The notes: generated by a model from the letters alone, not told the origin. A DNA stretch of 64,000 nucleotides from Actinomadura opuntiae (GCF_030283205.1 NZ_JASNWF010000009.1:186001-250000), one strand, 5' to 3'; counted from the first letter of the stretch, positions 25,677 through 33,745 are shown. Made by a program: numbers and translations.

Positions 25677-26813
25677 CTAGGCGGCGGTGGGGAGCTGCTC
25701 GGAAGACCGTTCCGGCGTCTCGTTGACGTTCGCGGGACGCATGGGGGCGCGGCGGGACATCAGGTAGATTCCGGCGGCGAACGCGACCGCCGCGACCGCG
25801 GCGATGACGACGCCGGCGTTGCCGTGGGTGGCCACCGAGGCGGCGAGCGCGCCGACCGCGGCGGCGGCCGGGAGGGTCAGCAGCCAGGCCACCGCCATCC
25901 GCCCCGCCACCGTCCAGCGGATCTCGGCGAGCCTGCGGCCGATGCCCGAGCCGAGGATCGCGCCGGAGCACACCTGGGTGGTCGACAGCGCGAACCCCAG
26001 GTGGGAGGAGGCCAGGATGACGGCGGTGGAGCCCGACTCGGCCGCGAAGCCCTGCGGCGACCGGATCTCGGTGATGCCCTTGCCCAGCGTGCGGATGATG
26101 CGCCAGCCGCCGATGTAGGTCCCGAGCGCGATGGCCAGGCCGGCGCCGGCGATCACCCACACCGGCGGGTCCGAGCCCGGGTCCAGCGCTCCGGACGAGA
26201 TCAGCGTCAGGGTGATGACGCCCATCGTCTTCTGCGCGTCGTTGGTGCCGTGGGCCAGGGACACCAGGGACGCCGAGGCGATCTGCCCGAGCCGGAAGCC
26301 CGTGTCCACCGTCTCGCGATGCCCGCGGGACGTGATCCGGTAGGCGAGGTAGGTCGCGGTCGCCGCAACGAAACCGGCGACGAACGGCGCCGCCACCGCC
26401 GGGATGAGGATCTTCTCCAGCACGGTGTCGAAATGCACGCCGGCCGAGCCCGCGCTGAACCAGACCGCGCCGATCAGCCCGCCGAACAGGGCGTGCGAGG
26501 AGCTCGACGGCAGGCCGAGGAGCCAGGTCAGCAGGTTCCACACGATCGCGCCGACCAGCCCGGCGAAGACCATCGCGGGACTGACCAGCCGGTCGTTGAC
26601 GATCCCGCCGGAAATGGTCTTGGCCACCTCCACCGACAGGAACGCGCCGGCCAGGTTCAGCGCCCCCGACAGCGCGACCGCCACCTTCGGACGCAGCGCG
26701 CCGGTCGCGATGGAGGTGGCCATCGCGTTGGCGGTGTCGTGGAAACCGTTCGTGAAGTCGAAGGCGAGCGCCGTGACGATCACGACGACCACCAGGAATG
26801 TCACATGGTCCAT
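25677..26813 (-). CDS. pit: Pit-family inorganic phosphate permease
   Basis: 378 aa from the ATG at 26813 (GGAAGG upstream); an in-frame extension further upstream has no ribosome site. The duplicated family signature is present: 'FDFTNGFHDTANAMAT' in the first half and 'SLAHGTNDAQKTMGVITL' in the second, both part of the phosphate pathway. About ten to twelve membrane helices. Pit proteins take up metal-phosphate with protons at low affinity. The first gene of a two-gene operon with the small membrane protein at 25437. A PHO-box-like direct repeat at 26856-26877 lies about 45 bp upstream, so PhoR-PhoP control is possible. Confidence 0.9.
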   Translation of the reverse strand: MDHVTFLVVVVIVTALAFDFTNGFHDTANAMATSIATGALRPKVAVALSGALNLAGAFLSVEVAKTISGGIVNDRLVSPAMVFAGLVGAIVWNLLTWLLGLPSSSSHALFGGLIGAVWFSAGSAGVHFDTVLEKILIPAVAAPFVAGFVAATATYLAYRITSRGHRETVDTGFRLGQIASASLVSLAHGTNDAQKTMGVITLTLISSGALDPGSDPPVWVIAGAGLAIALGTYIGGWRIIRTLGKGITEIRSPQGFAAESGSTAVILASSHLGFALSTTQVCSGAILGSGIGRRLAEIRWTVAGRMAVAWLLTLPAAAAVGALAASVATHGNAGVVIAAVAAVAFAAGIYLMSRRAPMRPANVNETPERSSEQLPTAA

Positions 26814-26855
26814 GAGCCGGGCCTTCCGGACGGATGCCGCGACGCTAATCCGCGC

Positions 26856-26877
26856 AAGTGAACCCGCCGTGAATCCC
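26856..26877 (-). promoter_or_regulatory. PHO-box-like direct repeat upstream of pit
   Basis: On the minus strand two TTCAC units, in ATTCACGGCGG and GTTCACTTGCG, repeat with an exact 11-bp period. Streptomyces PhoP binds direct repeats of 11 bp with a GTTCAC-like core, so the form and place fit. Only two units are visible, the minimum for such a site. Confidence 0.45.
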
Positions 26878-26979
26878 AGGGCCCTTTCTCGCACCACCGC
26901 CGCTGAATTCCCAACGCCCGCAGCGACGGACCCGCAGCCGACCGGCCGGGGCCGCTCGCGCCGGTCCGGGTGCCTTCGT

Positions 26980-28416
26980 TCAGTCGGGCGTCGCGCGCCG
27001 GTGCTGTGGCAGGAGCAGGCCGGCTGCCGCGATGGCCAGGGCGAATCCGGCCGCGATGAGGAAGACACGGTCGTAGCCGGCGGCGAGGGCGGCCGGGGAG
27101 TTCCCGCCGTGCGCCGCGCGGGTGGCGGCGGTGGCGAGCACCGCCAAGCCCAGCGATCCGCCCGCCTGGCTGGCGGTCTGGGCCAGCCCGCCGATGGTCC
27201 CGGCGTCGCGGTCGGGGACGTCGGCGGTGGTGGCGGCCATGAGGGTGGGGAAGGTCAGGCCGATGCCGGTGGCGATGAGCAGGGTGGGTCCGAGGATGCC
27301 GCTGAGGTAGCCGCTGCCGGCGTGGGCCTGGGAGAGCCAGCCGAACCCGGTCAGGAAGCAGGCGCCGCCGGCGAGGATCAAGGGCCGTACGCCGGTGCGC
27401 GGCAGCAGCGCGGCGGCCGATCGCGCGATCACCATGAACGTCACCGCCGCGGGGGTCTGCCCGAGCCCGGCTTGGAGCGCGCCGTAGCCGAGGACGTTCT
27501 GCAGGAACAGCGAGGTGAAGTACCACATCGCGATGGCGATCCCGCCGAACAGCAGCAGCATGCCGTTGCCGACGGCCACCCTGCGGATGCGCAGCAGCCG
27601 CAGGGGCATCATCGGGTGGGCGGCGAAACGTCCCTCCACCAGGATGAAGACGGTGAGCAGGAGCAGGCCGGCCGCGGCGGGCACGAGGACCGTCGGGGAC
27701 GTCCAGCCGTGGTCGGTGCCGTGCATGATCCCGTAGATCAGCGCGGCCGGCCCTGCCGTGCCGGTGACCGCGCCGGCGATGTCGAGGGTCTCTTCCCGGG
27801 CGGTCCGGGTGCCGGGCAGCGCCCGCACGGCCGCCGCGATCAGTACGGCGCCGATCGGCACGTTGATCAGGAAGACCCATCGCCAGGACAGCCCGGTGGT
27901 GAGGGCGCCGCCTGCGACGGCGCCGGCCATCCCGCCGACACCGCCCGCGGCCGACCACGCGCCGAACGCGCGGGCGCGCCGGCGGCCCTCGGGGAAGCTG
28001 GTGTTGATCACGGCCAGCGTCGTCGGGGCCAGCAGGGCGGCGCCCACGCCCTGGACGGCGCGGGCCGCCACCAGGACCTGCGGCAGGGGCGCCAGGCCGG
28101 CGACCAGGCTCGCGGCGCTGAACAGCACCAGTCCGGCGGTCAGGATCCGGCGCTGCCCGAACAGGTCGGCGGCGCGGCCTCCCAGCAGCATGAGGCCGGC
28201 GAAGGTGAGCAGGTAGCCGTTCACCACCCAGGCCAGGCCGGCGGGCGTGAAGCCGAGGTCCCGATCGATCGAGGGCAGCGCGACGTTCACGATGGAGGAG
28301 TCCAGGATCACCATGAACTGGCAGGCGCACACCAGCGCCAGGATCATCCACGCGGGCCCGGTCCGGGCCTTGGCATGGCCGCCGGTCGTGGGGGTCGCGG
28401 AGAGCTGGGAGGTCAC
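26980..28416 (-). CDS. MFS drug exporter (DHA2, EmrB/QacA type)
   Basis: 478 aa with about 14 membrane helices. Motif A-like 'GGRAADLFGQRRILTAGLVL', motif C-like region 'WSAAGGVGGMAGAVAGGALT' and helix 1 'FMVILDSSIVNVALPSIDRD' (motif D1) mark it as a DHA2 proton antiporter. These export dyes, quaternary ammonium compounds and antibiotics. It lies 34 bp downstream of the WrbA gene on the same strand; together they form an operon read away from the MarR gene and its three operators, so it is probably an inducible export system for a redox-active or toxic compound. Confidence 0.88.
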   Translation of the reverse strand: MTSQLSATPTTGGHAKARTGPAWMILALVCACQFMVILDSSIVNVALPSIDRDLGFTPAGLAWVVNGYLLTFAGLMLLGGRAADLFGQRRILTAGLVLFSAASLVAGLAPLPQVLVAARAVQGVGAALLAPTTLAVINTSFPEGRRRARAFGAWSAAGGVGGMAGAVAGGALTTGLSWRWVFLINVPIGAVLIAAAVRALPGTRTAREETLDIAGAVTGTAGPAALIYGIMHGTDHGWTSPTVLVPAAAGLLLLTVFILVEGRFAAHPMMPLRLLRIRRVAVGNGMLLLFGGIAIAMWYFTSLFLQNVLGYGALQAGLGQTPAAVTFMVIARSAAALLPRTGVRPLILAGGACFLTGFGWLSQAHAGSGYLSGILGPTLLIATGIGLTFPTLMAATTADVPDRDAGTIGGLAQTASQAGGSLGLAVLATAATRAAHGGNSPAALAAGYDRVFLIAAGFALAIAAAGLLLPQHRRATPD

Positions 28417-28450
28417 GAGAGTCTCCTTTAGGCGGGAAGGGTCCGGCCGC

Positions 28451-29107
28451 TCACGCGGTCTGGAGGGTCGTTTCGGCCCCGGACGCGGGGTCGGTGGCGC
28501 GGCCGCCCGTCAGCAGCCGGATCGTGATCCGGGCCAGCCGCTGCCCCTGGTAGCGGGCGGCGTCCAGGGCCGCGTTCTTGAGGTCGTCTCCGGTCGGTCC
28601 GGTCACGGCGGAGACGCCGTAGGGGTTGCCGCCGGCGGCGTACACGGCCGGGTCGGTGAACCCGGGCGGGATGATCAGCGCACCCCAGTGGTAGAACACG
28701 TTGCCCAGCGACAGGATCGTGGCCTCGCTGCCGCCGTGCCGGTTGTAGGCCGAGGTGAAGGCCGTCACCGGCTTGTCGGCCAGGGCGCCCTCCCGCCACA
28801 GCCCGCCGGCCTGGTCGATGAACTGCTTGAGCTGCGCGGCCGGCGCGCCGAACCGGGTCGGCGTCCCGAACGCGAACGCGTCCGCCCACGCCAGGTCCTC
28901 GACCGTGGCCTGGGCGATCGTGGCGGCGGCGTCGGCGTGCTCCCGCCACTGCGGGTTCTGGTCGATCGCGGCCTCGGGCGCCAGTTCGGCGACCCGCCGC
29001 AGGCGCACCTCGGCCCCGGCCGAAGCGGCGCCCTCGGCAACGGCCTGCGCCAGGGCGTGCACGGTGCCCGTGGCGCTGTAGTAGACGACGGCGACCTTCG
29101 CGGTCAT
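28451..29107 (-). CDS. wrbA: WrbA-type NAD(P)H:quinone oxidoreductase
   Basis: 218 aa flavodoxin-fold protein, close to the usual 200 aa. The FMN phosphate loop is 'YYSATGTVHALAQAV'; 'FGTPTRFGAPAAQLKQFIDQ' and 'TSAYNRHGGSEATILSLGN' match the WrbA flavin-binding segments, and 'GNPYGVSAVTG' is the typical later signature. WrbA reduces quinones by two electrons in the cytosol, which avoids semiquinone radicals. The gene starts 30 bp from the first of three MarR-type operators and is followed by an MFS exporter, a typical pairing of detoxification and efflux under MarR control. Confidence 0.9.
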   Translation of the reverse strand: MTAKVAVVYYSATGTVHALAQAVAEGAASAGAEVRLRRVAELAPEAAIDQNPQWREHADAAATIAQATVEDLAWADAFAFGTPTRFGAPAAQLKQFIDQAGGLWREGALADKPVTAFTSAYNRHGGSEATILSLGNVFYHWGALIIPPGFTDPAVYAAGGNPYGVSAVTGPTGDDLKNAALDAARYQGQRLARITIRLLTGGRATDPASGAETTLQTA

Positions 29108-29136
29108 GACGGCTCCCTGATGGTTGCGTACAGTTG

Positions 29137-29179
29137 GTTACGCGAATAACGTTATCCGCATAATAGTTATGCGCATAAC
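29137..29179. promoter_or_regulatory. Three tandem MarR-type operators
   Basis: GTTACGCGAATAAC (29137-29150), GTTATCCGCATAAT (29151-29164) and GTTATGCGCATAAC (29166-29179) repeat with a 14-15 bp period. The last extends to a perfect 16-base palindrome, AGTTATGCGCATAACT (29165-29180). They fill the gap between wrbA (start 29107) and the MarR gene (start 29200), so the regulator probably represses both directions. This A+T-rich block stands out sharply from the surrounding GC-rich DNA. Confidence 0.75.
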
Positions 29180-29199
29180 TAATCTGTCAAGGAGTGCCC

Positions 29200-29658
29200 G
29201 TGGAGTTCGACCAGGCCGACGCCATCAACCAGGCCATCCGGCTGCTGAGCCTGCGCCACCGGGCCAGGACCGCCGAACTGCTGGCCCCGCTCGGGCTGCA
29301 CCCCGGCCAGGAGGCGCTCCTGCTCGAACTCGTCCGGTCCGGCCCGATGATCCAGGCCCAGCTCAGCGAGGCGCTCGGCGTCGAGCGCCCCAGCGTCACG
29401 CTCATGGCCCGCAAGCTCGAAGCCGCCGGCCACATCCGCCGCAGCCCCGCCCCCGGCGACCAGCGCGCCACCGTCGTCGAACTCACCGACGGCGGCAGAG
29501 CCCTGACCGACCAGGTCAAGCGGCTATGGTGCGCCCTGGCTCAGGAGACCGTCACCGGCCTGGCCGGACAGACGGTGGCAGGGCTGCCCGGCCTCCTGAC
29601 GTCCCTGGCCGGCAACGTCGACACCCGGCGCCCCCACCCTCGCCGCGACGCCGGCTGA
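29200..29658 (+). CDS. MarR-family transcriptional regulator
   Basis: 152 aa from GTG 29200, which has AAGGAG five bases upstream; the GTG two codons earlier overlaps that site. The winged helix-turn-helix is 'IQAQLSEALGVERPSVTLMARKL' followed by wing 'IRRSPAPGDQRATVVELTDGG' (about residues 50-105), with the DxR wing motif intact. No cysteine pair typical of OhrR is present at the N-terminus, so a phenolic or other small ligand is more likely than peroxide. It is divergent from wrbA-MFS and is the obvious reader of the three operators at 29137-29179. Confidence 0.9.
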   Translation: MEFDQADAINQAIRLLSLRHRARTAELLAPLGLHPGQEALLLELVRSGPMIQAQLSEALGVERPSVTLMARKLEAAGHIRRSPAPGDQRATVVELTDGGRALTDQVKRLWCALAQETVTGLAGQTVAGLPGLLTSLAGNVDTRRPHPRRDAG

Positions 29659-29670
29659 GACGCGTCCGCA

Positions 29671-30372
29671 TCATTGGTCGGGTTGCGTGATGCGCTCGAG
29701 CCATCGCCGCAGGAGGGCGGTCTCGGCCGGCTCCAGGGCATCGGTTCCGGTGAGATCGAGTTGCGCGTGCAGGCGCAGCGCGGCGGCGCGCAGCGGGTCG
29801 GCGTCGTTCTGGACGGCCGTCGTGGCCAGGACGTGCGAGAACACGGCGTCGCGCATGCGGTGGGACGGCGCGGGGTCCTCGAACAGGGCCGGTGCGGCGA
29901 TGTGGTCCAGGGCGGTCCCGATGTTCGCCGACAGGATCAGCCGCGCGGCGGTTCGCGGCTCGAGCTTCAGCGCGCCCGCCGCCGCGCACCGCGTGAGCGC
30001 CTCCACCAGCAGGTCCATCACGCGATCCCGGGCCGTCGAGTGCGACCACGGCCGCGGAGTGAACATCAGCTGGTAGAGGGCCGGATTCGCCCGCGCGAAC
30101 GCCATGTGGCCGTCCCAGCCGGCGTGCAGGTCGGCGACCGGATCGCCGGTCCGCTCCTGGGCGGCCTTGAGCGCGGTGTACCGCTCGTACCCGTGGTCGG
30201 CGACGGCGTCGAGCAGCCCGCGCTTGTCGCCGAACAGCCGGTAGAGCACGGGCTGGCTCACGCCGACCGCCTCGCAGACCGCGCGCGTCGCGATCTCATG
30301 GTCTGAGGACGACGCCAGCTGCCGCTCCGCGGCCTCGATCATCGCCGCGCGAAGCGGGTCCGTCTCTGCCAT
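29671..30372 (-). CDS. TetR-family transcriptional regulator
   Basis: 233 aa from the ATG at 30372. The helix-turn-helix is 'EIATRAVCEAVGVSQPVLYRLFGDKRG' around residues 25-52. The C-terminal domain (about 60-225), with 'FARANPALYQLMFTPRPWSH', resembles TetR regulators with a WHG-type C-terminal domain. It ends 12 bp from the convergent MarR gene. Upstream, across a palindrome at 30418-30431, lies a relic SDR tail and then a tautomerase gene, so its original target was probably a divergent SDR gene that has since been largely deleted. Confidence 0.88.
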   Translation of the reverse strand: MAETDPLRAAMIEAAERQLASSSDHEIATRAVCEAVGVSQPVLYRLFGDKRGLLDAVADHGYERYTALKAAQERTGDPVADLHAGWDGHMAFARANPALYQLMFTPRPWSHSTARDRVMDLLVEALTRCAAAGALKLEPRTAARLILSANIGTALDHIAAPALFEDPAPSHRMRDAVFSHVLATTAVQNDADPLRAAALRLHAQLDLTGTDALEPAETALLRRWLERITQPDQ

Positions 30373-30417
30373 GCGATCAATGATACCGCCAGACGCTAGC
30401 AGTGGTACGGAGCCTGT

Positions 30418-30431
30418 GCTACTGTCGTAGC
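30418..30431. promoter_or_regulatory. Palindrome between TetR gene and SDR remnant
   Basis: GCTACTGTCGTAGC is a 5-bp inverted repeat (GCTAC/GTAGC) with a 4-base centre, 46 bp upstream of the TetR start and 14 bp before the remnant SDR frame. It is a plausible autoregulatory operator; TetR sites are often of this size, but only one copy is seen. Confidence 0.4.
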
Positions 30432-30444
30432 GTCGATATGAGAG

Positions 30445-30540
30445 ATGCGTATCGCCGATAAGGATCCATGCTTCCTGGCGAGCCCGGCCGGGCACTGGAT
30501 CAACGGGCAGGTCGTGCGGGCGAACGGCGGGACCATCTGA
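30445..30540 (+). pseudogene. Second remnant C-terminal SDR tail
   Basis: A 31-codon frame from ATG 30445 to TGA 30540 ends in 'GHWINGQVVRANGG' followed by T-I, preceded by 'CFLASPA'. That is the standard C-terminus of quinone- or acyl-type SDR enzymes ('FLASP.G.WI.GQVLRANGG'). The other 220 or so residues are absent: upstream there is only the TetR promoter region. It is thus a deletion remnant of an SDR gene that once lay divergent to the TetR gene, with the tautomerase at 30600 probably once downstream in the same operon. Confidence 0.75.
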
Positions 30541-30599
30541 TGGCCGCCGCGCGACGGACCGCTTCTCTCTGAATCACCACCACACGAAAGGTCGTCATC

Positions 30600-30806
30600 A
30601 TGCCGTTCGCCAACCTCAAGGTCCCCGCCGACACCCTGACCCCCGAGTCCAAGAAGAAGCTCATCGACGCCGTCACCGATGCCTACGCCGACGTGTACGG
30701 CGAGCGCGCCAGGGCGACCACCCTGGTGCTCGTCGACGAGGTTCCCGATGGCGGCTGGGGCCTCGGCGGCACCGTCCTCACCGCCGAGATGCTCGGCCGC
30801 AGCTGA
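30600..30806 (+). CDS. 4-oxalocrotonate tautomerase-like enzyme
   Basis: 68 aa, the normal size for a 4-OT monomer. Pro follows the initiator Met ('MPFANLKV'), so after Met removal it becomes the catalytic Pro1 base. 'PESKKKLIDAVTDAYADVYGERA' and 'VLVDEVPDGGWGLGG' match the family. 4-OT enzymes form hexamers in the cytosol and shift double bonds in unsaturated keto acids during aromatic degradation. GAAAGG upstream serves as ribosome site. It now sits 60 bp after the SDR remnant; its present substrate is unknown. Confidence 0.88.
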   Translation: MPFANLKVPADTLTPESKKKLIDAVTDAYADVYGERARATTLVLVDEVPDGGWGLGGTVLTAEMLGRS

Positions 30807-30822
30807 CCCGCCCCCGGATCGG

Positions 30823-31404
30823 TCATCGGCGCACTCGGTAGCGCAGGTGGAGGACCCGGTTGCCCTGGATCACCACGTCCGGGTCCTCCAGCAGGTGCTG
30901 GGCGTCGACCGGCCCGAAGTAGCGCTTGCCGGACCCGAACACCACGGGCGCGACGTCCATGGCGACCTCGTCGACGAACCCGGCGGCCAGGAGTTGGCCG
31001 CCGACGTCGCCTGCGGCGACCTCGACGGTGCGGTCGCCCGCGAGTTCCTGGGCCGTCGCCATGGCGGCCTCGATGCCGTCGACGAAGTGGAAGGGCGCCT
31101 CGGGGTTCCAGCCGTCGGGCATCGGCCGGTGCGACACGACGACCATGTGGTCGACGCCGCTCGGCGGCGTGCCGCCCCAGCCGCCGGTCATGTCGAAGAC
31201 GTGGCGGCCGACGATTGTCACCGCGATCTCGTCCCAGTACGGCCGGATGTAGTCGTAGGACGCCTGCGACACCTTCACCGGCCCGGTCTCGTCCAACGGG
31301 ACGTCACCGCCGGACATCCACTCGAACAGCGGGCCGACCTGGTCCTTGCCGTCGGCGATGAAGCCGTCCACCGACACCGTGCCGTACATGACCACCTTGC
31401 CCAT
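30823..31404 (-). CDS. Dihydrofolate reductase-like (RibD C-terminal domain) reductase
   Basis: 193 aa with the fold-typical N-terminus 'GKVVMYGTVSVDGFIADG' (strand then SVDG), the 'TIVGRHVFDMTGGWGG' block, 'VVSHRPMPDGW' and 'EVAAGDVGGQLLAAGFVDEV', the NADPH-binding glycine segment. Proteins of this type are stand-alone RibD-C domains found in many copies in actinomycetes; most are reductases of unknown substrate, not true folate enzymes. Convergent with the tautomerase gene and preceded by its own promoter gap. A second member is at 63021. Confidence 0.82.
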   Translation of the reverse strand: MGKVVMYGTVSVDGFIADGKDQVGPLFEWMSGGDVPLDETGPVKVSQASYDYIRPYWDEIAVTIVGRHVFDMTGGWGGTPPSGVDHMVVVSHRPMPDGWNPEAPFHFVDGIEAAMATAQELAGDRTVEVAAGDVGGQLLAAGFVDEVAMDVAPVVFGSGKRYFGPVDAQHLLEDPDVVIQGNRVLHLRYRVRR

Positions 31405-31470
31405 GGGCCCTCTCCTGTGCTCGGGAAGTGCCCATACTGGCGTGCTGGAGGGGCCGGCTCTTGTAAGAAA

Positions 31471-32298
31471 TCAATCGGCCGGCAGCGGCCCGACGTCGAG
31501 CGCATGGCCGGGGTGTTCGCGCAGGAACCGCCGCCGGACGTCGACGTACCGGGTCGGTGTCAGCCCCGTGAACGCCCGGAACTCGTGGCCGAAGTGGGCC
31601 TGGTCGTAGTAGCCGGCGCGGTCGGCGAGGGCGGCCCAGTCGACCGGTCCGGTCGGGTCGATCGCCCGGACGGTGGCGGCGAAGCGGTAGGTGCGGGCGA
31701 GTCGCTTGGGCGTGACGCCGACGAGCTCTTTGAACCGCTGGGCCAGGTGAGTGCCGCTGACGCCGGCCGTCTCGCTCAGCTCGCCGATCGCCACCGACCC
31801 GGCGGCCGCCGCGATGACCCGGCCGGTGTGGCGGACCAGGCCCAGGCCGGTGGTCTCGCGGAGCCGCCGCATCAGCTCGTCCTCGAGCAGCGCCAGCATC
31901 GCGTGCGGCCCGGCCGCCGTGGTCAGCCGGTCCCGCAGTTCGGCGATGGCGGGACGGCCCCAGACCTGCTCCACCGTCACCGGCACGTCGCACAGCTCGG
32001 CCGCGGGCATCGGCAGGAACGGCGCCAGCCCCCACGGCTTGAAGTGCACGCCGACCGACCGGGTCCCCGGCGGGTAACCGAACCGCATCGCGCGCGTGGG
32101 CATGGTGAGCACGCATCCGTCGGCGTACTCGGCCGTCTCGACGCCGATTCGGAACGGTGCCCCGAGGTTGACGATGAGCACCGCCGAAGGCATCGGCGGC
32201 AGCGTCAGCAGGGGGTAAGGCGGCGCGCCCTCAAGGTAGTAGAGGTCGTCGATCAGCCCGTCCAGCGGCGGTCGCGGTGCTCTCGACACGTACTGCAC
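31471..32298 (-). CDS. AraC-family transcriptional regulator
   Basis: 275 aa. The C-terminal DNA-binding domain (about residues 165-265) shows two helix-turn-helix units: 'AIGELSETAGVSGTHLAQRFKELVG' and 'DWAALADRAGYYDQAHFGHEF' ending in 'FTGLTPTRY', the AraC signature. The N-terminal part, with 'PLLTLPPMPSAVLIVNLGAP' and 'GVHFKPWGLAPFL', is the cupin-like ligand domain of the DUF6597 kind. It is divergent from the SnoaL-like gene at 32403 (104-bp gap) and lies upstream of the DHFR-like gene on the same strand; either could be its target. Confidence 0.88.
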   Translation of the reverse strand: MQYVSRAPRPPLDGLIDDLYYLEGAPPYPLLTLPPMPSAVLIVNLGAPFRIGVETAEYADGCVLTMPTRAMRFGYPPGTRSVGVHFKPWGLAPFLPMPAAELCDVPVTVEQVWGRPAIAELRDRLTTAAGPHAMLALLEDELMRRLRETTGLGLVRHTGRVIAAAAGSVAIGELSETAGVSGTHLAQRFKELVGVTPKRLARTYRFAATVRAIDPTGPVDWAALADRAGYYDQAHFGHEFRAFTGLTPTRYVDVRRRFLREHPGHALDVGPLPAD

Positions 32299-32402
32299 GC
32301 CTCACAGCATCGCCGACGTCCGATGACGGCCTGACATGTCGAGGCGCTGTGTCGTCGTACTGGTGTAGCGAGTTTCCACGCTAGGGAAGGGGACGGTTCG
32401 TG

Positions 32403-32843
32403 ATGCCTACGCAACGCACGGCGGACGAGGCCGAGATCAGGCAGCAGATCAACAAGATTGCCGAAGGGATCCGCGTCAAGGACCTGGACGCTCTGGAGCG
32501 GATCTACGCAACAGATGTCGTGTCCTTCGACGTCGAGCCGCCGCTGCAGCACGTGGGGGTGGCGGCGAAGATGAAGAACTGGGCGAACGTGTTCACGTTC
32601 TTCAAGGACGTGGCGTACGAGATTCGCGACCTGGACGTCACCGTGGGCGGCGATGTGGCGTTCGCGCACTGCTTCGCCCGGCTCAGCGGCACGCTGGGGA
32701 ACGGCACGGCGACGAGCGGCATGTGGGTCCGCGGCACCTTCTGCTTCCGGAAGATCGACGGCGTTTGGCTGATCGTGCACGACCAGGCCTCCGTGCCGTT
32801 CGACGTCCAGAGCGGCAAGGGAGTGACCGACCTCCAGCCCTGA
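32403..32843 (+). CDS. SnoaL-like (NTF2 fold) protein
   Basis: 146 aa from ATG 32403 with GAAGGGGA upstream; a GTG one codon earlier is possible. 'IAEGIRVKDLDALERIYATDVVSFD' then 'YEIRDLDVTVGGDVAFAHCFARL' and 'TFCFRKIDGVWLIVHDQASVPFD' follow the SnoaL/DUF4440 ketosteroid-isomerase-like cone fold. Such proteins are small cyclases, isomerases or binding modules, and the sequence does not tell which. The final 'HDQASVPFD' is typical of the nuclear transport factor 2-like subgroup in actinomycetes. It is divergent from the AraC gene, which may regulate it. Confidence 0.82.
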   Translation: MPTQRTADEAEIRQQINKIAEGIRVKDLDALERIYATDVVSFDVEPPLQHVGVAAKMKNWANVFTFFKDVAYEIRDLDVTVGGDVAFAHCFARLSGTLGNGTATSGMWVRGTFCFRKIDGVWLIVHDQASVPFDVQSGKGVTDLQP

Positions 32844-32909
32844 CGAACACGACCGCGCCCCGTCCCTCAAGGTGAGGGGCGGGGCGGTGGCCCGCGGACG
32901 CACCGGGCT

Positions 32910-33572
32910 TCAGCGGCTGCGGGCGGTGATGTCGCCGTGGGAGGTCGTGGCGTGGATGTTCAGGCCGGCGGTGCCGTCGTTCTTGAGGCTGTTGGTGATG
33001 CGGCCGTGCGCGGTGCCGGCGTCGAGAGAGGCCGAGACGCCGGGGGCGGCGTCGACCGAGATGTCGCCGTCCTGGGTGTGCAGCACGACCGTCCCACCCA
33101 TGGCCTGGGCGATCCGGATGTCGCCCTGCGCGGTGCTGATCTGCGCGGCGCCGCCCAGGCGGCCGATCTCGATGTCGCCGGCGGTGGTGGCGAGGCGGGC
33201 GCCGGCGGTCTCGTCCAGCTTGATCTTGCCGTGCGCGGCGTCGAGGGCGACGTCGCCGAGCCGTCCGACGGCGCGGAACTCGGCGCTGGCCGCCGTCGCC
33301 TCGACCCGCGAACCGGCGGGCAGCTGGACCGTCACCTCGACCGATCCGGAGGAACCGAAGTACTGGTTGCCGGCCGCGGCCCGGACGCGCAGGACGCCGT
33401 CGGCGAACTCGACCGTCGTCCGCTCGGCCGCCTTCACGTCGCGCCCCTTGGCGGCGTTGACGGGCCGGACCTCGACCGCGGTGTCGGTACGGTCGGCCGC
33501 GATGAGCTGGACGCGCCCGGCGGGGACGTCGAGGACGGCGGCGATCGGGGCGGGGGTGTCGAACTTCTGCAT
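32910..33572 (-). CDS. DUF4097 beta-helical protein
   Basis: 220 aa made of short repeats alternating 'G.I....' and 'GD(I/V)' strands, for example 'LATTAGDIEIGRLGGAAQIS', 'TAQGDIRIAQAMGG' and 'HTQDGDISVDAAPG'. This pattern is DUF4097, a right-handed beta-helix-like putative adhesin domain. The N-terminus 'MQKFDTPAPIAAVLDVPAG' has no signal peptide, so an intracellular scaffold role is more likely than adhesion. The upstream gap (33573-33747) holds several TTGCA motifs. In related genomes a regulator often accompanies such genes; none intact is found here. Confidence 0.82.
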   Translation of the reverse strand: MQKFDTPAPIAAVLDVPAGRVQLIAADRTDTAVEVRPVNAAKGRDVKAAERTTVEFADGVLRVRAAAGNQYFGSSGSVEVTVQLPAGSRVEATAASAEFRAVGRLGDVALDAAHGKIKLDETAGARLATTAGDIEIGRLGGAAQISTAQGDIRIAQAMGGTVVLHTQDGDISVDAAPGVSASLDAGTAHGRITNSLKNDGTAGLNIHATTSHGDITARSR

Positions 33573-33599
33573 CGTGCGCTCCTTGCGGCGTGCTTGTTT

Positions 33600-33745
33600 C
33601 TGACATTGGAAACGCTACGTTGCATTCAAGATTCCGGCAAGTGGCTCGTTGCACGTATCGAGCATCTGTGCAGCTAGAGCCGTGAAAATCATTGCAATTA
33701 TCTGCTAGATAACGCAATGACGAGCATGCTTGTTGCAATGAACTA
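33600..33745. promoter_or_regulatory. A+T-rich control region with repeated TTGCA motifs
   Basis: Upstream of the DUF4097 gene the motif TTGCA recurs on both strands (near 33619, 33649, 33692, 33713 and 33732). At 33691-33718 ATTGCAATTATCT and AGATAACGCAAT form a near-perfect inverted repeat with a 3-base centre and one extra base. A short frame after ATG 33758 ('MADPSRTGPPRAASG') breaks into unrelated sequence. It looks like a regulator-bound promoter whose divergent gene may have been lost. From 33746 to 33872 nothing else is recognised. Confidence 0.5.
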
